Positions 27,225 through 36,488 are shown, numbered from the stretch's first letter. The stretch is DNA of 64,000 nucleotides from JACPUW01 sp049115495 (GCA_049115495.1 JAGDZV010000003.1:293377-357376), one strand, 5' to 3'. Notes: generated from the letters alone by a model not told the origin. Program-made: numbers and translations.

Positions 27225-27725
27225 TCAACTATCTTTTACATAGATAACTTCTTTCCTAAAACCACTTTTAGTCAGAAGGTTGTCAACAGCTAAGGATTCT
27301 TTTTCAACAAAGCTAATCACACGCTTTGCTCCTCCAAAATTAATAGCCCAGTTCGATATTTCGGTAATTGCCTCTGTCATTATTCCGTTTTTCCTAAAAT
27401 CAGGTGCAATTATATATCCTAAAATCACCTCTCCTTTTCTGTTTGGAGCACCCATAAAACTTGCACCACCCACAGATTTATTTTCTGATTTCAAAACAAT
27501 TTCCCAATTGGTATTAAAACGGTAGTCACTCTCCATTTCATGGGCATTATCAAGCCAAAACATTAGTGTTTCTCTTCTTAGGTCTCTATAATTACCATCA
27601 AACTCAAAAGTGTAAGAATCTAAGCCAAGGGCATTTTCAAGTTCGGCCCTCGAATATGTAAGCATTTTTAGGTAGTCATATTCCAATGGAATTAACCTAA
27701 GCCTTTCGGTTTCTATCTCAAACAT
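27225..27725 (-). CDS. GNAT family N-acetyltransferase (Acetyltransf_3 type)
   Basis: 166 residues: ETERLRLIPLEYDYLKMLTYS at the N-terminus, SVGGASFMG in the central sheet, then GYIIAPDFRKNGIMTEAITEISNWA, which is the acetyl-CoA loop. The loop is RKNGIM, so the second glycine of the usual RxxGxG/A is a methionine, which may weaken cofactor binding. The last residues FVEKESLAVDNLLTKSGF fit the family. It follows the QueF-like gene by 15 bp on the same strand and ends in a terminator, so the two form a transcription unit. The acceptor is unknown. Confidence 0.78.
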   Translation of the reverse strand: MFEIETERLRLIPLEYDYLKMLTYSRAELENALGLDSYTFEFDGNYRDLRRETLMFWLDNAHEMESDYRFNTNWEIVLKSENKSVGGASFMGAPNRKGEVILGYIIAPDFRKNGIMTEAITEISNWAINFGGAKRVISFVEKESLAVDNLLTKSGFRKEVIYVKDS

Positions 27726-27740
27726 GATAAAACGAATATA

Positions 27741-28169
27741 TTACATCAATACATTCCAATTATCATCAGTTTGGTTCCAGTCTTTGAATTTCTCTTTACC
27801 ACCACGTGCAGCCCAATCACTATCAATGGTTAGCCTTGAGCTAATGCCTCCCCTAGGATTACAAAGCATTACAAAGCGAAGTCTATCAGGCTCATATACT
27901 TCCATTAAATGATCGTACATAATATTTATGAGGCGCTCATAACTCACTACTATATCTCTAAGATGATAAACATAAAGTTTCAGGCTTTTCAATTCAATAA
28001 TTTTATCGCTCGGATAAAAAGTTAAATAGCAAGTAGCAAAGTCTGGCTGCTCATGCACACCTAAAAAGGTAAACTCAGGTACTTTTATTTTCATTTCATA
28101 AGCACCTTTTCCAGGGTTTGGTAGTGCTTCAAGTTTAGTTTTATCAATTGCTTTATACGTCTTAACCAT
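27741..28169 (-). CDS. QueF-like tunnelling-fold protein lacking the catalytic cysteine
   Basis: 142 residues. The family is shown by PEFTFLGVHEQPDFATCYLTFYP and IIELKSLKLYVYHLRD (the NADPH-binding region of QueF) and by FVMLCNPRGGISSRLTIDSDW. In unimodular QueF (7-cyano-7-deazaguanine reductase) the segment reads FTSLCPxTGQPDFA with a nucleophilic Cys and later FHE. Here the Cys position is Gly37, one residue is missing before QPD, and FHE is SYE (Tyr77-Glu78). Asp43 of QPD and Glu78 are kept. Nitrile reduction by the known thioimide mechanism should not be possible, so the fold has probably been reused. Co-transcribed with a GNAT. Annotation pipelines will likely call it preQ1 synthase. Confidence 0.78.
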   Translation of the reverse strand: MVKTYKAIDKTKLEALPNPGKGAYEMKIKVPEFTFLGVHEQPDFATCYLTFYPSDKIIELKSLKLYVYHLRDIVVSYERLINIMYDHLMEVYEPDRLRFVMLCNPRGGISSRLTIDSDWAARGGKEKFKDWNQTDDNWNVLM

Positions 28170-28207
28170 AAGTAAGTTATTTATTGGACAAATATGGCAA
28201 CAAAAGC

Positions 28208-28237
28208 TTTACTGGGCGAATAGGTATTTTAATTTTG
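28208..28237 (+). promoter_or_regulatory. Putative promoter of the epimerase-helicase unit
   Basis: TTTA (28208-28211), 18 bp, TAATTTTG (28230-28237), very near the Bacteroidota consensus and 18 bp before the ATG at 28256. Confidence 0.45.
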
Positions 28238-28255
28238 GCCTAAAAATAAACGATA

Positions 28256-28663
28256 ATGAAGGTCAAAAAAATAGAACACATTGGAATAGCCGTAAAAAGT
28301 ATTGATAATGCATTAAAATTTTACGAAGGCGTATTGGGTCTTGAATGCTACAATATTGAAACTGTTGAAGACCAAATGGTTAAAACAGCATTTTTAAAGG
28401 TTGGTGAGGTAAAACTAGAACTTTTAGAAAGCACATCAGAAGATGGACCAGTGGCCAAATTCATAGCTAAAAGAGGAGAAGGTATTCACCATATTGCTTT
28501 TAATGTAGACCATGTAAACAACTCTTTAAAAGAAGCGGGTAATAAAGAAATTAGAATGATTGATGAAGTAAGTAGAAAAGGAGCTGAAGGTTTTGATATT
28601 GGTTTTTTACATCCAAAATCAACTTTTGGCGTACTTACGGAGTTTTGTGGTCACAACGATTAA
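28256..28663 (+). CDS. mce: Methylmalonyl-CoA epimerase
   Basis: 135 residues, the usual size of this vicinal-oxygen-chelate enzyme. It has KIEHIGIAVKSIDNALKFYEGVLGL (first metal His8), VKLELLESTSEDGPVAKFI, GEGIHHIAFNV (second His) and the C-terminal GVLTEFCGH with the metal glutamate. It interconverts (R)- and (S)-methylmalonyl-CoA between propionyl-CoA and succinyl-CoA. The mutase genes are not in this window. The helicase gene starts 9 bp after its stop in the same frame. Confidence 0.93.
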   Translation: MKVKKIEHIGIAVKSIDNALKFYEGVLGLECYNIETVEDQMVKTAFLKVGEVKLELLESTSEDGPVAKFIAKRGEGIHHIAFNVDHVNNSLKEAGNKEIRMIDEVSRKGAEGFDIGFLHPKSTFGVLTEFCGHND

Positions 28664-28672
28664 ATCATTGAT

Positions 28673-30595
28673 TTGAGCAATTTAAACCAACGGGTTAATG
28701 ACCTTAAAAACCTGCTTGCCTTAGAGCAAGCCCAAGAAAAAAAGCTTTTTTTAGACCGTATTGATCGTTATAAAATAAATGACCGGGTAAAACAAGGAAT
28801 AAGCTGGTACCCAATTTCAATTGCTGAGTGGTACTTTGATAATTTAGATAAACTCGTAATTGAAGTTGAACGTGTAAATCATCTTGACCAACCTCATGAG
28901 TTTGGTACCGGAAGATTAATTTCAATGTTCAGTAATAAAGATGGGGTTAAAGATGATGCCCAGGCTTCTGGGATCATAACGTCTATGCGTGGCAATAGGG
29001 CAAAAATTGTAATGCAATGTGACGATCTTGAAGACTGGATGAAAACAGGCCGTATTGGAATTGACCTACTTTATGATGAAACATCGTTTAAGGAAATGGA
29101 TTTTGCACTTAAGGTTCTTGAGAAAACTGATAATAGAAGACTTAAACATTTATTAGACGTTGTTTACGGAGACAAAACTGCCGAGGTTAAGACGCATCAT
29201 TCATATGATTTAGGGAATTTAAATAAAGCTCAAAACAAAGCACTGAATAATTGCTTGGCCCAAAATGATATTGCAATTATTCATGGCCCACCTGGTACGG
29301 GCAAAACCACTACCCTGCTTGAAGTAATTGAAAAATCACTGGCCACTGAAAAACAAATTTTAGTTACCGCACCAAGCAATAATGCTGTTGATCTTTTAGT
29401 TGAAAAACTAAGTGCACGTGGTATAACTGTGCTAAGGATTGGCAACCCTGCTAGAATAAACTCACATATTCAAGAGCATTCACTAAGCTGGAAAATTACT
29501 CAACACCAAGATTTTTCTTTGATTAAAAAGATGAAAAAACAAAGCATGGAGTTTAGGAACATGGCCGGTAAATACAAGCGCAATTTTGGCTATAGTGAAC
29601 GCGAGCAACGAAAAGCACTATTTGATGAAGCTTGGAAATTACAAAAAGACGCGCAACAAATTGAAGATTACATAACTAATGACCTTATTGAAAATGCACA
29701 GGTAATTGCAACAACCCTTGTAGGAAGCGCAGCTCATATGATAAGAAATAGAAAATATGGTCTTTGCGTAATTGACGAAGCGAGCCAGGCCCTTGAGCCA
29801 GCGAGTTGGATACCCATAATTAGGTCAGACAAGGTAATAATGGCAGGTGATCATAAGCAATTGCCACCAACAGTAAAATCATATGAAGCTGATAAAGGAG
29901 GCTTATCAAAAAGCCTGTTTGAAACCTGCATGGAAAAGCTTGATGTAAGTGTAATGCTTGGCATACAATACCGTATGAATGAACATATTATGCACTTTTC
30001 ATCAAACGAATTCTACAATAATGGTTTAGAAGCTCACGACTCTGTAGCAAAGCACAGCCTTGATATTGATAGCCCTGTTGTTGAGTTTGTTGATACTGCA
30101 GGTTGCTCGTTTGATGAAGAATCTGCTAATAAAAATGCTAAAACATCGGGAAGTCTTTACAATTTTCATGAAGCAGACTTACTATGGAAACACCTTTTTA
30201 GTTTGTATGAACATTTAAAAAACAGCAATTACGCATTAGATCAAATGACTTGTGGGATTATATCTCCTTATAAAGGCCAAGTAGAACATATTAAAAAAGA
30301 ACTAAAGGAATTTCCTTTTCCTTCTAAAAACATATCCATTAATACCATAGACGGTTTTCAGGGCCAAGAGAGAGATATAATATACATTAGCTTAGTTAGA
30401 AGCAACGAGAGTAACGAAATTGGCTTTTTAAAAGATTACCGAAGAATGAATGTGGCTTTAACAAGAGCAAGGAAAAAGCTTGTGGTAATTGGTGATAGCT
30501 CTACCATTGCCAATGATAAATTCTACAATTCGTTTATTGATTATGTTGAATCTACTGGCGGATATAGCACAGCTTGGGAATATCTGTATGATTAG
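28673..30595 (+). CDS. Superfamily 1 DNA/RNA helicase, IGHMBP2/SMUBP-2-like
   Basis: 640 residues. N-terminal OB/stalk region with GISWYPISIAEWYFDNLDKLVIEVER, then two RecA-like domains: Walker A IHGPPGTGKTTT (about 203-214), motif II VIDEASQALEP, motif III AGDHKQLPPTV, QYRMNEHIM, and the second-domain motifs NTIDGFQGQERDIIYISLVRS and RRMNVALTRARKKLVVIGD. This is the Upf1-like clade found widely in Bacteroidota. The start is TTG at 28673: the in-frame mce stop is only three codons further up, and the next in-frame Met lies deep inside the conserved region. Probably co-transcribed with mce without functional relation. Confidence 0.88.
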   Translation: MSNLNQRVNDLKNLLALEQAQEKKLFLDRIDRYKINDRVKQGISWYPISIAEWYFDNLDKLVIEVERVNHLDQPHEFGTGRLISMFSNKDGVKDDAQASGIITSMRGNRAKIVMQCDDLEDWMKTGRIGIDLLYDETSFKEMDFALKVLEKTDNRRLKHLLDVVYGDKTAEVKTHHSYDLGNLNKAQNKALNNCLAQNDIAIIHGPPGTGKTTTLLEVIEKSLATEKQILVTAPSNNAVDLLVEKLSARGITVLRIGNPARINSHIQEHSLSWKITQHQDFSLIKKMKKQSMEFRNMAGKYKRNFGYSEREQRKALFDEAWKLQKDAQQIEDYITNDLIENAQVIATTLVGSAAHMIRNRKYGLCVIDEASQALEPASWIPIIRSDKVIMAGDHKQLPPTVKSYEADKGGLSKSLFETCMEKLDVSVMLGIQYRMNEHIMHFSSNEFYNNGLEAHDSVAKHSLDIDSPVVEFVDTAGCSFDEESANKNAKTSGSLYNFHEADLLWKHLFSLYEHLKNSNYALDQMTCGIISPYKGQVEHIKKELKEFPFPSKNISINTIDGFQGQERDIIYISLVRSNESNEIGFLKDYRRMNVALTRARKKLVVIGDSSTIANDKFYNSFIDYVESTGGYSTAWEYLYD

Positions 30596-30939
30596 TTGGT
30601 AAAAGGTTAAAATGTGGTTGGTTAAAATGTCTTAGTCTTAAGGTGATTCAAGCTTTGCTACGTCTAATAGCCCATCAAGTTGCCATCTCACTTCTTACTT
30701 ATCAAATTCATAGACAATAGAACGTTGACCTAGAGCAAGGTAAAATGATAGAACCAAAATCTAAATTTTTAAAGTTGTATTAGTTGCCTTTAATTTATTT
30801 AGATTAAAGTTTTAAACTCTTGAAATAAGATTTACAATGAAGAAACACAACCTAGAGACTTTTGAAAGTTAAAATGTAAAAATCACTTCAGGCACAAAAA
30901 CCTTTTGCGTTTTGCCATGAAGGTTTTGCGGTTTTACAT
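30596..30939. other. 344-bp convergent intergenic region with short repeats
   Basis: No reading frame is convincing. GGTTAAAATGT occurs twice in tandem at 30605-30615 and 30620-30630, and GTTAAAATGT again at 30868-30877. Near the GH17 stop two nested inverted repeats occur (AAATGTAAAA with TTTTACATTT, outer, about 30872-30941; CAAAAACCTT with AAGGTTTTG, inner, 30894-30928), probably acting as the terminator of the minus-strand GH17 genes. Confidence 0.45.
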
Positions 30940-31869
30940 TTAACTACTAGATTGTAACTCTGCTTCTTTCATCACCAATTTAGGTGTTCTGTCTATATTA
31001 TAAAGCCCCCAGTGTTTTTCGGGTTCTAAAGGATGGTCAGATCCTTTCCAACTCTCATCAAATGCTTCAAATACATAGGTGATTATTTTATTTTCTCGAC
31101 TCCATTTTTCAAGCTGGGCTAAATATATTTTTTGAAGCTCTTCACTTACATGAATTGGCTCTATTCCTCTTCCGTTTGAATTTGTACACCAACCCGCCTC
31201 TGTAATTACTACAGGTTTTTCAGGATAGGCATTGGCCACTGATTCATAATTATCAATAGTGAAGGCCATTCCATCTTCTATATTTTTATATTCCCACACC
31301 GGATAGGTATGAATAGAAATGAAATCTACTACATCTACCAAAGGTTTGAGCTTATCAAGCCAAGGCACGTAATTTTCACAAAACGTAACTGGCTGGCTGC
31401 AATTGTTTTTTACCTTTTGTGTATATGCAATTACACTTTCAACAGGTACCATATGATCGGTCCAGCTTACGGTGGCTTCATTTCCCACAGATAAGGATGC
31501 AATTATCTTAGGATATGCATTACCCATTTTAATTAGTTTTTCAATTACAGCTTCATTATGCAATTTGTTTGCATTGAGCTGCTCTTGAGAATATTCACCA
31601 CCCCAAGGACATTCGGCATTGCTTACTTCTGCTTCAATATAGGCACCAAGCATTACCTTAAAATCAAGTTTTTCGTTCTTGATTACTTCTAAGGTTCGCT
31701 CAGCATGAATATCGCAGTTGTATAACCTTAAGTAGTGCCATCGGCCATGAAGAATTAAAAGATCTTCTTTTATTTCTTCATATGATGGAAAGGTATTTGA
31801 CTGCGGACTTTGACCATCTCTAAAGCCAGAGTAACATATGGCATCTTTAAATTCGAAAAGTTCTGTCAT
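30940..31869 (-). CDS. GH17-like beta-1,3-glucan-active enzyme, cytosolic
   Basis: 309 residues forming a single (beta/alpha)8 barrel of the GH17 type. The putative acid/base is Glu131 (SVGNEATVS) and the nucleophile Glu224 (VITEAGWCTN), 93 residues apart as expected. HTYPVW and FEAFDESWKG after the second Glu also fit. No signal peptide: the protein starts MTELFEFKDAICYSGFRDGQ, directly in the barrel. It is therefore predicted to act in the cytosol on imported beta-1,3-oligoglucans, as a hydrolase or transglycosylase. It follows a second GH17-like gene by 17 bp, and both diverge from a large phosphorylase-like gene. Confidence 0.8.
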   Translation of the reverse strand: MTELFEFKDAICYSGFRDGQSPQSNTFPSYEEIKEDLLILHGRWHYLRLYNCDIHAERTLEVIKNEKLDFKVMLGAYIEAEVSNAECPWGGEYSQEQLNANKLHNEAVIEKLIKMGNAYPKIIASLSVGNEATVSWTDHMVPVESVIAYTQKVKNNCSQPVTFCENYVPWLDKLKPLVDVVDFISIHTYPVWEYKNIEDGMAFTIDNYESVANAYPEKPVVITEAGWCTNSNGRGIEPIHVSEELQKIYLAQLEKWSRENKIITYVFEAFDESWKGSDHPLEPEKHWGLYNIDRTPKLVMKEAELQSSS

Positions 31870-31886
31870 TAACTGCTTTTGGTGAA

Positions 31887-32771
31887 TTAAAATTTCAGGT
31901 TATGGTCTTTGTCCCATAATCCCCAGTAGGCACCAACATCGCCTTCAGCACCTGTTTTCCAAGCTTCGTCAAAAGACGAAAAGTAAAAAATATCAATATC
32001 TTCTGCGGCTGACCAATATTGCGAATTTATAAAATATCGCATTGCCCCTTCTTTTGATGGATGTGCTCCGTAAAGATCTTGACCTTCACTTGGCCAGCCA
32101 GTTTCGGTAATTATTACCTTTTTACCATTGGCTGCCCTTTTGGTTCTCTCATACATATCTTTCATGTACAATAGCGCGTATTCATTGGCACAACCTTCCC
32201 AAAAAGGGTAGCAATTGGCTAAAACCACATCGCATGCTTCAGTAATTCTTGGTTTTATTTCAAACTCATAATATGCATCTACGTAACCAACAGGTACATC
32301 TCCTATTGAATTTTTAACGCGAATTATATAGTCTAGCAATTGATCTTCAGTAAGGTCTTTTCTGTAAAGTACTTCATTACCTACAGCCGCTATATCTACG
32401 TATCCTTCTTTAGCCAATTTTAGTAAACCTTCTATTTCTTCTTCGTTTTTTTCCATATCATCACCAAGCCATGCGCCTACAAGGGTTTTAATACCAAACT
32501 CCTTAGCAACCTTAGGAATAAGCTCATTACCTTCAATACATGAAAAAGATCTGATCCATTTGGTGTAAGGAGCAATAATCTCCATTCTTTGCCTCACTTG
32601 TGCTTCACTTAACTCTGTGCCGGGCTCCTGCCCTTCAAAATAAGCACTAAAGCACAATCCATGCATTCCACTGTCAAGGGCTTCTTTAAAGAGTTTACTT
32701 AGTTCTTCTCCACTGGTGTTTACATCTACACTACCTGAGAGTGATAAAACTTTGTTTAATCTATAAGACAT
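31887..32771 (-). CDS. GH17-like beta-1,3-glucan-active enzyme, cytosolic, second copy
   Basis: 294 residues. Catalytic pair: Glu133 in AAVGNEVLYRKD and Glu223 in IITETGWPSEG, the latter nearly identical to the plant GH17 signature. FSSFDEAWKTG and AYWGLWDKD close the barrel. No signal peptide. It shares the fold and C-terminal motif with the gene at 30940 but is clearly different in sequence, so the two probably have distinct jobs (for example a hydrolase and a branching or elongating transglycosylase; this is inference). It is the first gene of the two-gene unit, with a -7 box rc TACTTTTG at 32797-32804. Confidence 0.82.
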   Translation of the reverse strand: MSYRLNKVLSLSGSVDVNTSGEELSKLFKEALDSGMHGLCFSAYFEGQEPGTELSEAQVRQRMEIIAPYTKWIRSFSCIEGNELIPKVAKEFGIKTLVGAWLGDDMEKNEEEIEGLLKLAKEGYVDIAAVGNEVLYRKDLTEDQLLDYIIRVKNSIGDVPVGYVDAYYEFEIKPRITEACDVVLANCYPFWEGCANEYALLYMKDMYERTKRAANGKKVIITETGWPSEGQDLYGAHPSKEGAMRYFINSQYWSAAEDIDIFYFSSFDEAWKTGAEGDVGAYWGLWDKDHNLKF

Positions 32772-32796
32772 GTTCTAAATGATTTGAAAAGGAGCG

Positions 32797-32804
32797 CAAA
32801 AGTA
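32797..32804 (-). promoter_or_regulatory. Putative -7 box of the GH17 unit
   Basis: Minus-strand TACTTTTG matches TAnnTTTG exactly and lies 26 bp before the ATG at 32771, inside the 168-bp divergent region shared with the phosphorylase gene. Confidence 0.35.
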
Positions 32805-32939
32805 GATATAGTAGAACAAACTATAAGGTTATCAAAAAAAAATTGACAATCCTAAATTAGAACATGTCAATTCAAGCCTGAAATCAAACAATTTGCTAGA
32901 TTTTTTTTATGACTTGTATTGAAATTTTGAATAGCACTG

Positions 32940-35900
32940 ATGGCTTATAGTACATTTCACTATTTTGCGCCCACTTTTTACAATAATTTAAAGGAAACTG
33001 GTTATATGGTAGCCAAAACTCAAACTTCAAATCCGCTTAAAAGCGTTGAAATTAATGGAGAGAACTATTTTAAGATAGAAAACTCCGACAGGTTACGTCC
33101 TTTCTTTATGAGCATTGTTAGTGCTTACAATCATTGGATGTTTATTGGTAGTAATGGCGGTTTAACAGCTGGAAGAAAGAATAACGAATATTCTTTGTTC
33201 CCTTATTATTCTGACGACAAGGTTTTAGAGTCAACAGAGAATACTGGTCCAAAAACTATTGTGCAGCTCACAATCAATAATAAAGTTGTGAACTGGGAGC
33301 CTTTCCAAGAAAAAGGAAATGAAAAATTTAGCATAACAAGAAATCTTTATAAGAGCAGATATGGCAACAAAATCATATTTGAAGAGATTAACCACAACCT
33401 AAACCTTGCATTTAAGTATGAATGGTGTTCTTCTAACAAATACGGTTTTGTAAGAACATCAACCATTACAAACGTGGGCAATGAAAAAAGAACACTTAGA
33501 GTTCTTGATGGTATGCAAAATCTTCTTCCGCATGGTGCTGGAGCCGATTTGCAAATGCGTCAAAGCAATTTAATTGATGCATACAAGAGAAATGAGCTTG
33601 ATGAAGCTTCAGGCATGGGAATTTTTGCCTTAAGTGCCATTATTGTTGACCGAGCTGAACCAAGTGAGGCCTTAAAAGCAAATGTTGCTTGGCAGGCAGG
33701 TATTGAAAATCCAAAGTACTTGGTTTCTTCAATGCAGCTTTCTTCTTTCATCTCAGGCAATAGTATAAGCCAAGAAAATGACGTTAAGGCAGAAAAAGGA
33801 GCTTATTTTATTGAAACCACGTTGGATTTAAACAGCGCTGATTCAAAAAATTGGTTGATGGCAACCGATGTTAATAAGAGCCATTCTGCAGTTGCAGAAA
33901 TTGCTGAAGACATTACTTCGGATGGCATTATTGATAGAGTGTATGCCGATATTGATGATTGCAATCAAGAATTGATTAAACTAACGGCTGCATCAGATGG
34001 CCTACAGCATACTGCCGATACGCTTAAGGATACACGACATTTTGCCAATGTAATGTTTAACATTATGCGTGGTGGAATATTCGACAATAACTATCAAATT
34101 GAAAAGTGGGATATTGTTAAATATTTAAAATCGGCAAGCGAAAAAGTTTATGAAAACAACAAGGCATTACTTGATAAGTTAAGTGCCGAGTTTACCGTAA
34201 TGGAGTTGCAAGATGTAGTTAATGAATCATCTGACCCTTCATTTGTAAGATTATTAAGTGAGTACTTACCACTTAAGTTTAGTAGAAGACATGGCGACCC
34301 AAGTAGACCATGGAATGCTTTCTCTATTAACACAAGAAGTGAAGAAGACGGTAGCAAGATCTTAGATTACCAAGGTAATTGGCGGGATATTTTTCAGAAT
34401 TGGGAAGCTTTGGCTTTTGCCTATCCAGAGTTTATGGAAGGTATGATTTACAGATTCTTAAATGCATCAACTTTTGATGGTTACAATCCGTACAGAATAA
34501 TGAAACATGGATTTGACTGGGAAATTATTGAGCCAGACGATCCTTGGAGTTACATTGGTTATTGGGGCGATCATCAAATAATTTACTTGCTTAAATTCTT
34601 AGAATTTTTTGAAAACCATAAGCCGGGTAAATTAGAAGAATTATTTACTAAAGATATTTTTGCCTACGCGGCGGTACCTTATCGAATTAAAGATTACCAA
34701 GACATACTCAAAAACCCTAAAGACACCATTGAATTTGACCATGCTTGGGATGCCCAAATTAGAAAAAACAGAGAATCTGAAGGTGGAGATGGTGCTTTAT
34801 TAAAGAACTCGAATGGAGATATTTACCATGTAAACTTTATTGAAAAAATATTGGCTACTACATTGGCCAAAATATCTAATCTGGTACCTGAAGCCGGTAT
34901 TTGGATGAATACCCAGAGACCTGAATGGAACGATGCTAATAATGCATTGGTAGGTAATGGAGTGAGTATGGTTACGCTTTACTATTTACGCCGTTTCTTG
35001 GCTTTCTTTAATAAAGTGCTTGAAAATAGTAATGATACCGAAGTTGAAATATCAAAAGAACTTTATGATTGCTATACCAGCATAAATGAAGCTCTAATAG
35101 CGCTAAAGGATAAAACTGATAATAGTTTTAATGACGCAGACCGAAAAGACTTAATGGATAAGTTGGGTACTGCTGCAGCAACCTTTAGAAATCGTATATA
35201 CAATAGCGGTTTCAGCGGCAACAAATCAACCTTAAGTTTAAGTGAGCTTGATGCCTTTTACAGGTTGAGTAATGCTTACATGGAGCAATCTATAAGAGCC
35301 AATGAACGCCCTGACCATTTGTATCACGCCTATAATATTATCGATATTAAAGAAACAAGTGTTTCGGTTTCGTATTTAGACGAAATGCTTGAAGGTCAAG
35401 TGGCTGCTCTTAGCTCAGGTTATTTATCAGCTGAGCAATCTTTAGCTTTAATGGACGCTTTAAGAACAAGTTCAATTTACAGAGAAGACCAAAACAGCTA
35501 CATTTTATATCCTAACAAAGAGCTTCTAGGCTTTTTACAACGAAACCAAATTCCAGCTGATCTTGTAGCGCAATCAGAGCTGTTTACTCAACTCATTACT
35601 GACGGCAACGGTTTAATCATTGAAAAAGATGTAAAAGGAGCATATCATTTTAACGGAGCTATTAGAAATGGTTTTGAACTGGATAAAGCCCTTGCTAAGT
35701 TAGATACCAATAAATATGGAAGCCTAATTGAAAAGGACAGAGATTTTGCTCAAGAGATTTATGAAAAGGTTTTTAACCACAAAACTTTTACTGGTAGATC
35801 AGGAACTTTCTATGGTTATGAAGGATTAGGATCTATTTATTGGCATATGGTTTCTAAATTGCTCTTAGCCATTGAAGAAAACACAGTTGCAGCCGCAGAT

Positions 35901-36428
35901 AGCGGACAAAACCCTGAAACGGTAAAGGCACTTACTGAGCATTGTTACGAAGTGTTTGAAGGAATTGGAGTGCATAAAAGCCCAGATGTTTATGGTGCCT
36001 ACAGTATTGATCCATATTCGCACACACCTTATACCAAAGGAGCACAGCAACCAGGAATGACCGGACAGGTTAAAGAAGATATAATTAGCAGAACCATAGA
36101 GTTGGGCGTGCAAATTGACCAAGGACAAATTCGTTTTAGCCCTTCAATTTTAAACAGAGCTGAGTTTATTTCGGCGCCTACAACATTTAAGTATGTAGAT
36201 GTAAATGGCGAGTTTAAAACAGTTGACTGTGCTTCAGATTCAATTGCCTATACTTACTGCCAAGTACCTGTAATTTACACTTTGTCAGATACACCTTCTC
36301 TTACAGTTTATCATACAAATGGTAAATTAGAAGAGCTTGATGGTGCCACTTGCACAAAAGAAATTAGTGAAGCTCTTTTTGCAAGAAATGGTCAAATAGA
36401 GAAAATAGAAGTTGGTTTGGTTTACTAG
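32940..36428 (+). CDS. Large GH149/GH94-like glucan phosphorylase (putative beta-1,3-oligoglucan phosphorylase)
   Basis: 1162 residues without a signal peptide. Architecture as in inverting phosphorylases of clan GH-Q: an N-terminal beta-sandwich (about 1-330, with GSNGGLTAGRKNNEYSLFPYYSDDK), helical linker, a large (alpha/alpha)6 catalytic region (YIGYWGDHQIIYLLKFLEFF, then RPEWNDANNALVGNG) and a C-terminal region ending in QPGMTGQVKEDI and FSPSILNRAEF. Asp665 in EWND aligns by motif with the GH94 catalytic acid in ADWND. The length exceeds GH94 enzymes (about 800) and fits GH149, the beta-1,3-oligoglucan phosphorylases. The divergent GH17 genes support a beta-1,3-glucan substrate. It would release glucose 1-phosphate from oligosaccharides in the cytosol. 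The exact family needs a profile search. Confidence 0.75.
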   Translation: MAYSTFHYFAPTFYNNLKETGYMVAKTQTSNPLKSVEINGENYFKIENSDRLRPFFMSIVSAYNHWMFIGSNGGLTAGRKNNEYSLFPYYSDDKVLESTENTGPKTIVQLTINNKVVNWEPFQEKGNEKFSITRNLYKSRYGNKIIFEEINHNLNLAFKYEWCSSNKYGFVRTSTITNVGNEKRTLRVLDGMQNLLPHGAGADLQMRQSNLIDAYKRNELDEASGMGIFALSAIIVDRAEPSEALKANVAWQAGIENPKYLVSSMQLSSFISGNSISQENDVKAEKGAYFIETTLDLNSADSKNWLMATDVNKSHSAVAEIAEDITSDGIIDRVYADIDDCNQELIKLTAASDGLQHTADTLKDTRHFANVMFNIMRGGIFDNNYQIEKWDIVKYLKSASEKVYENNKALLDKLSAEFTVMELQDVVNESSDPSFVRLLSEYLPLKFSRRHGDPSRPWNAFSINTRSEEDGSKILDYQGNWRDIFQNWEALAFAYPEFMEGMIYRFLNASTFDGYNPYRIMKHGFDWEIIEPDDPWSYIGYWGDHQIIYLLKFLEFFENHKPGKLEELFTKDIFAYAAVPYRIKDYQDILKNPKDTIEFDHAWDAQIRKNRESEGGDGALLKNSNGDIYHVNFIEKILATTLAKISNLVPEAGIWMNTQRPEWNDANNALVGNGVSMVTLYYLRRFLAFFNKVLENSNDTEVEISKELYDCYTSINEALIALKDKTDNSFNDADRKDLMDKLGTAAATFRNRIYNSGFSGNKSTLSLSELDAFYRLSNAYMEQSIRANERPDHLYHAYNIIDIKETSVSVSYLDEMLEGQVAALSSGYLSAEQSLALMDALRTSSIYREDQNSYILYPNKELLGFLQRNQIPADLVAQSELFTQLITDGNGLIIEKDVKGAYHFNGAIRNGFELDKALAKLDTNKYGSLIEKDRDFAQEIYEKVFNHKTFTGRSGTFYGYEGLGSIYWHMVSKLLLAIEENTVAAADSGQNPETVKALTEHCYEVFEGIGVHKSPDVYGAYSIDPYSHTPYTKGAQQPGMTGQVKEDIISRTIELGVQIDQGQIRFSPSILNRAEFISAPTTFKYVDVNGEFKTVDCASDSIAYTYCQVPVIYTLSDTPSLTVYHTNGKLEELDGATCTKEISEALFARNGQIEKIEVGLVY

Positions 36429-36450
36429 TTAATTCAAATTCTAAAAATAG

Positions 36451-36488
36451 AAACGCAGTTAGTCCTTTGAGGTTAACTGCGTTTTTTT
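36451..36488 (+). terminator. Intrinsic terminator of the phosphorylase gene
   Basis: AAACGCAGTTA (36451-36461) pairs with TAACTGCGTTT (36474-36484), followed by a T-run. It begins 23 bp after the stop codon. Confidence 0.9.
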
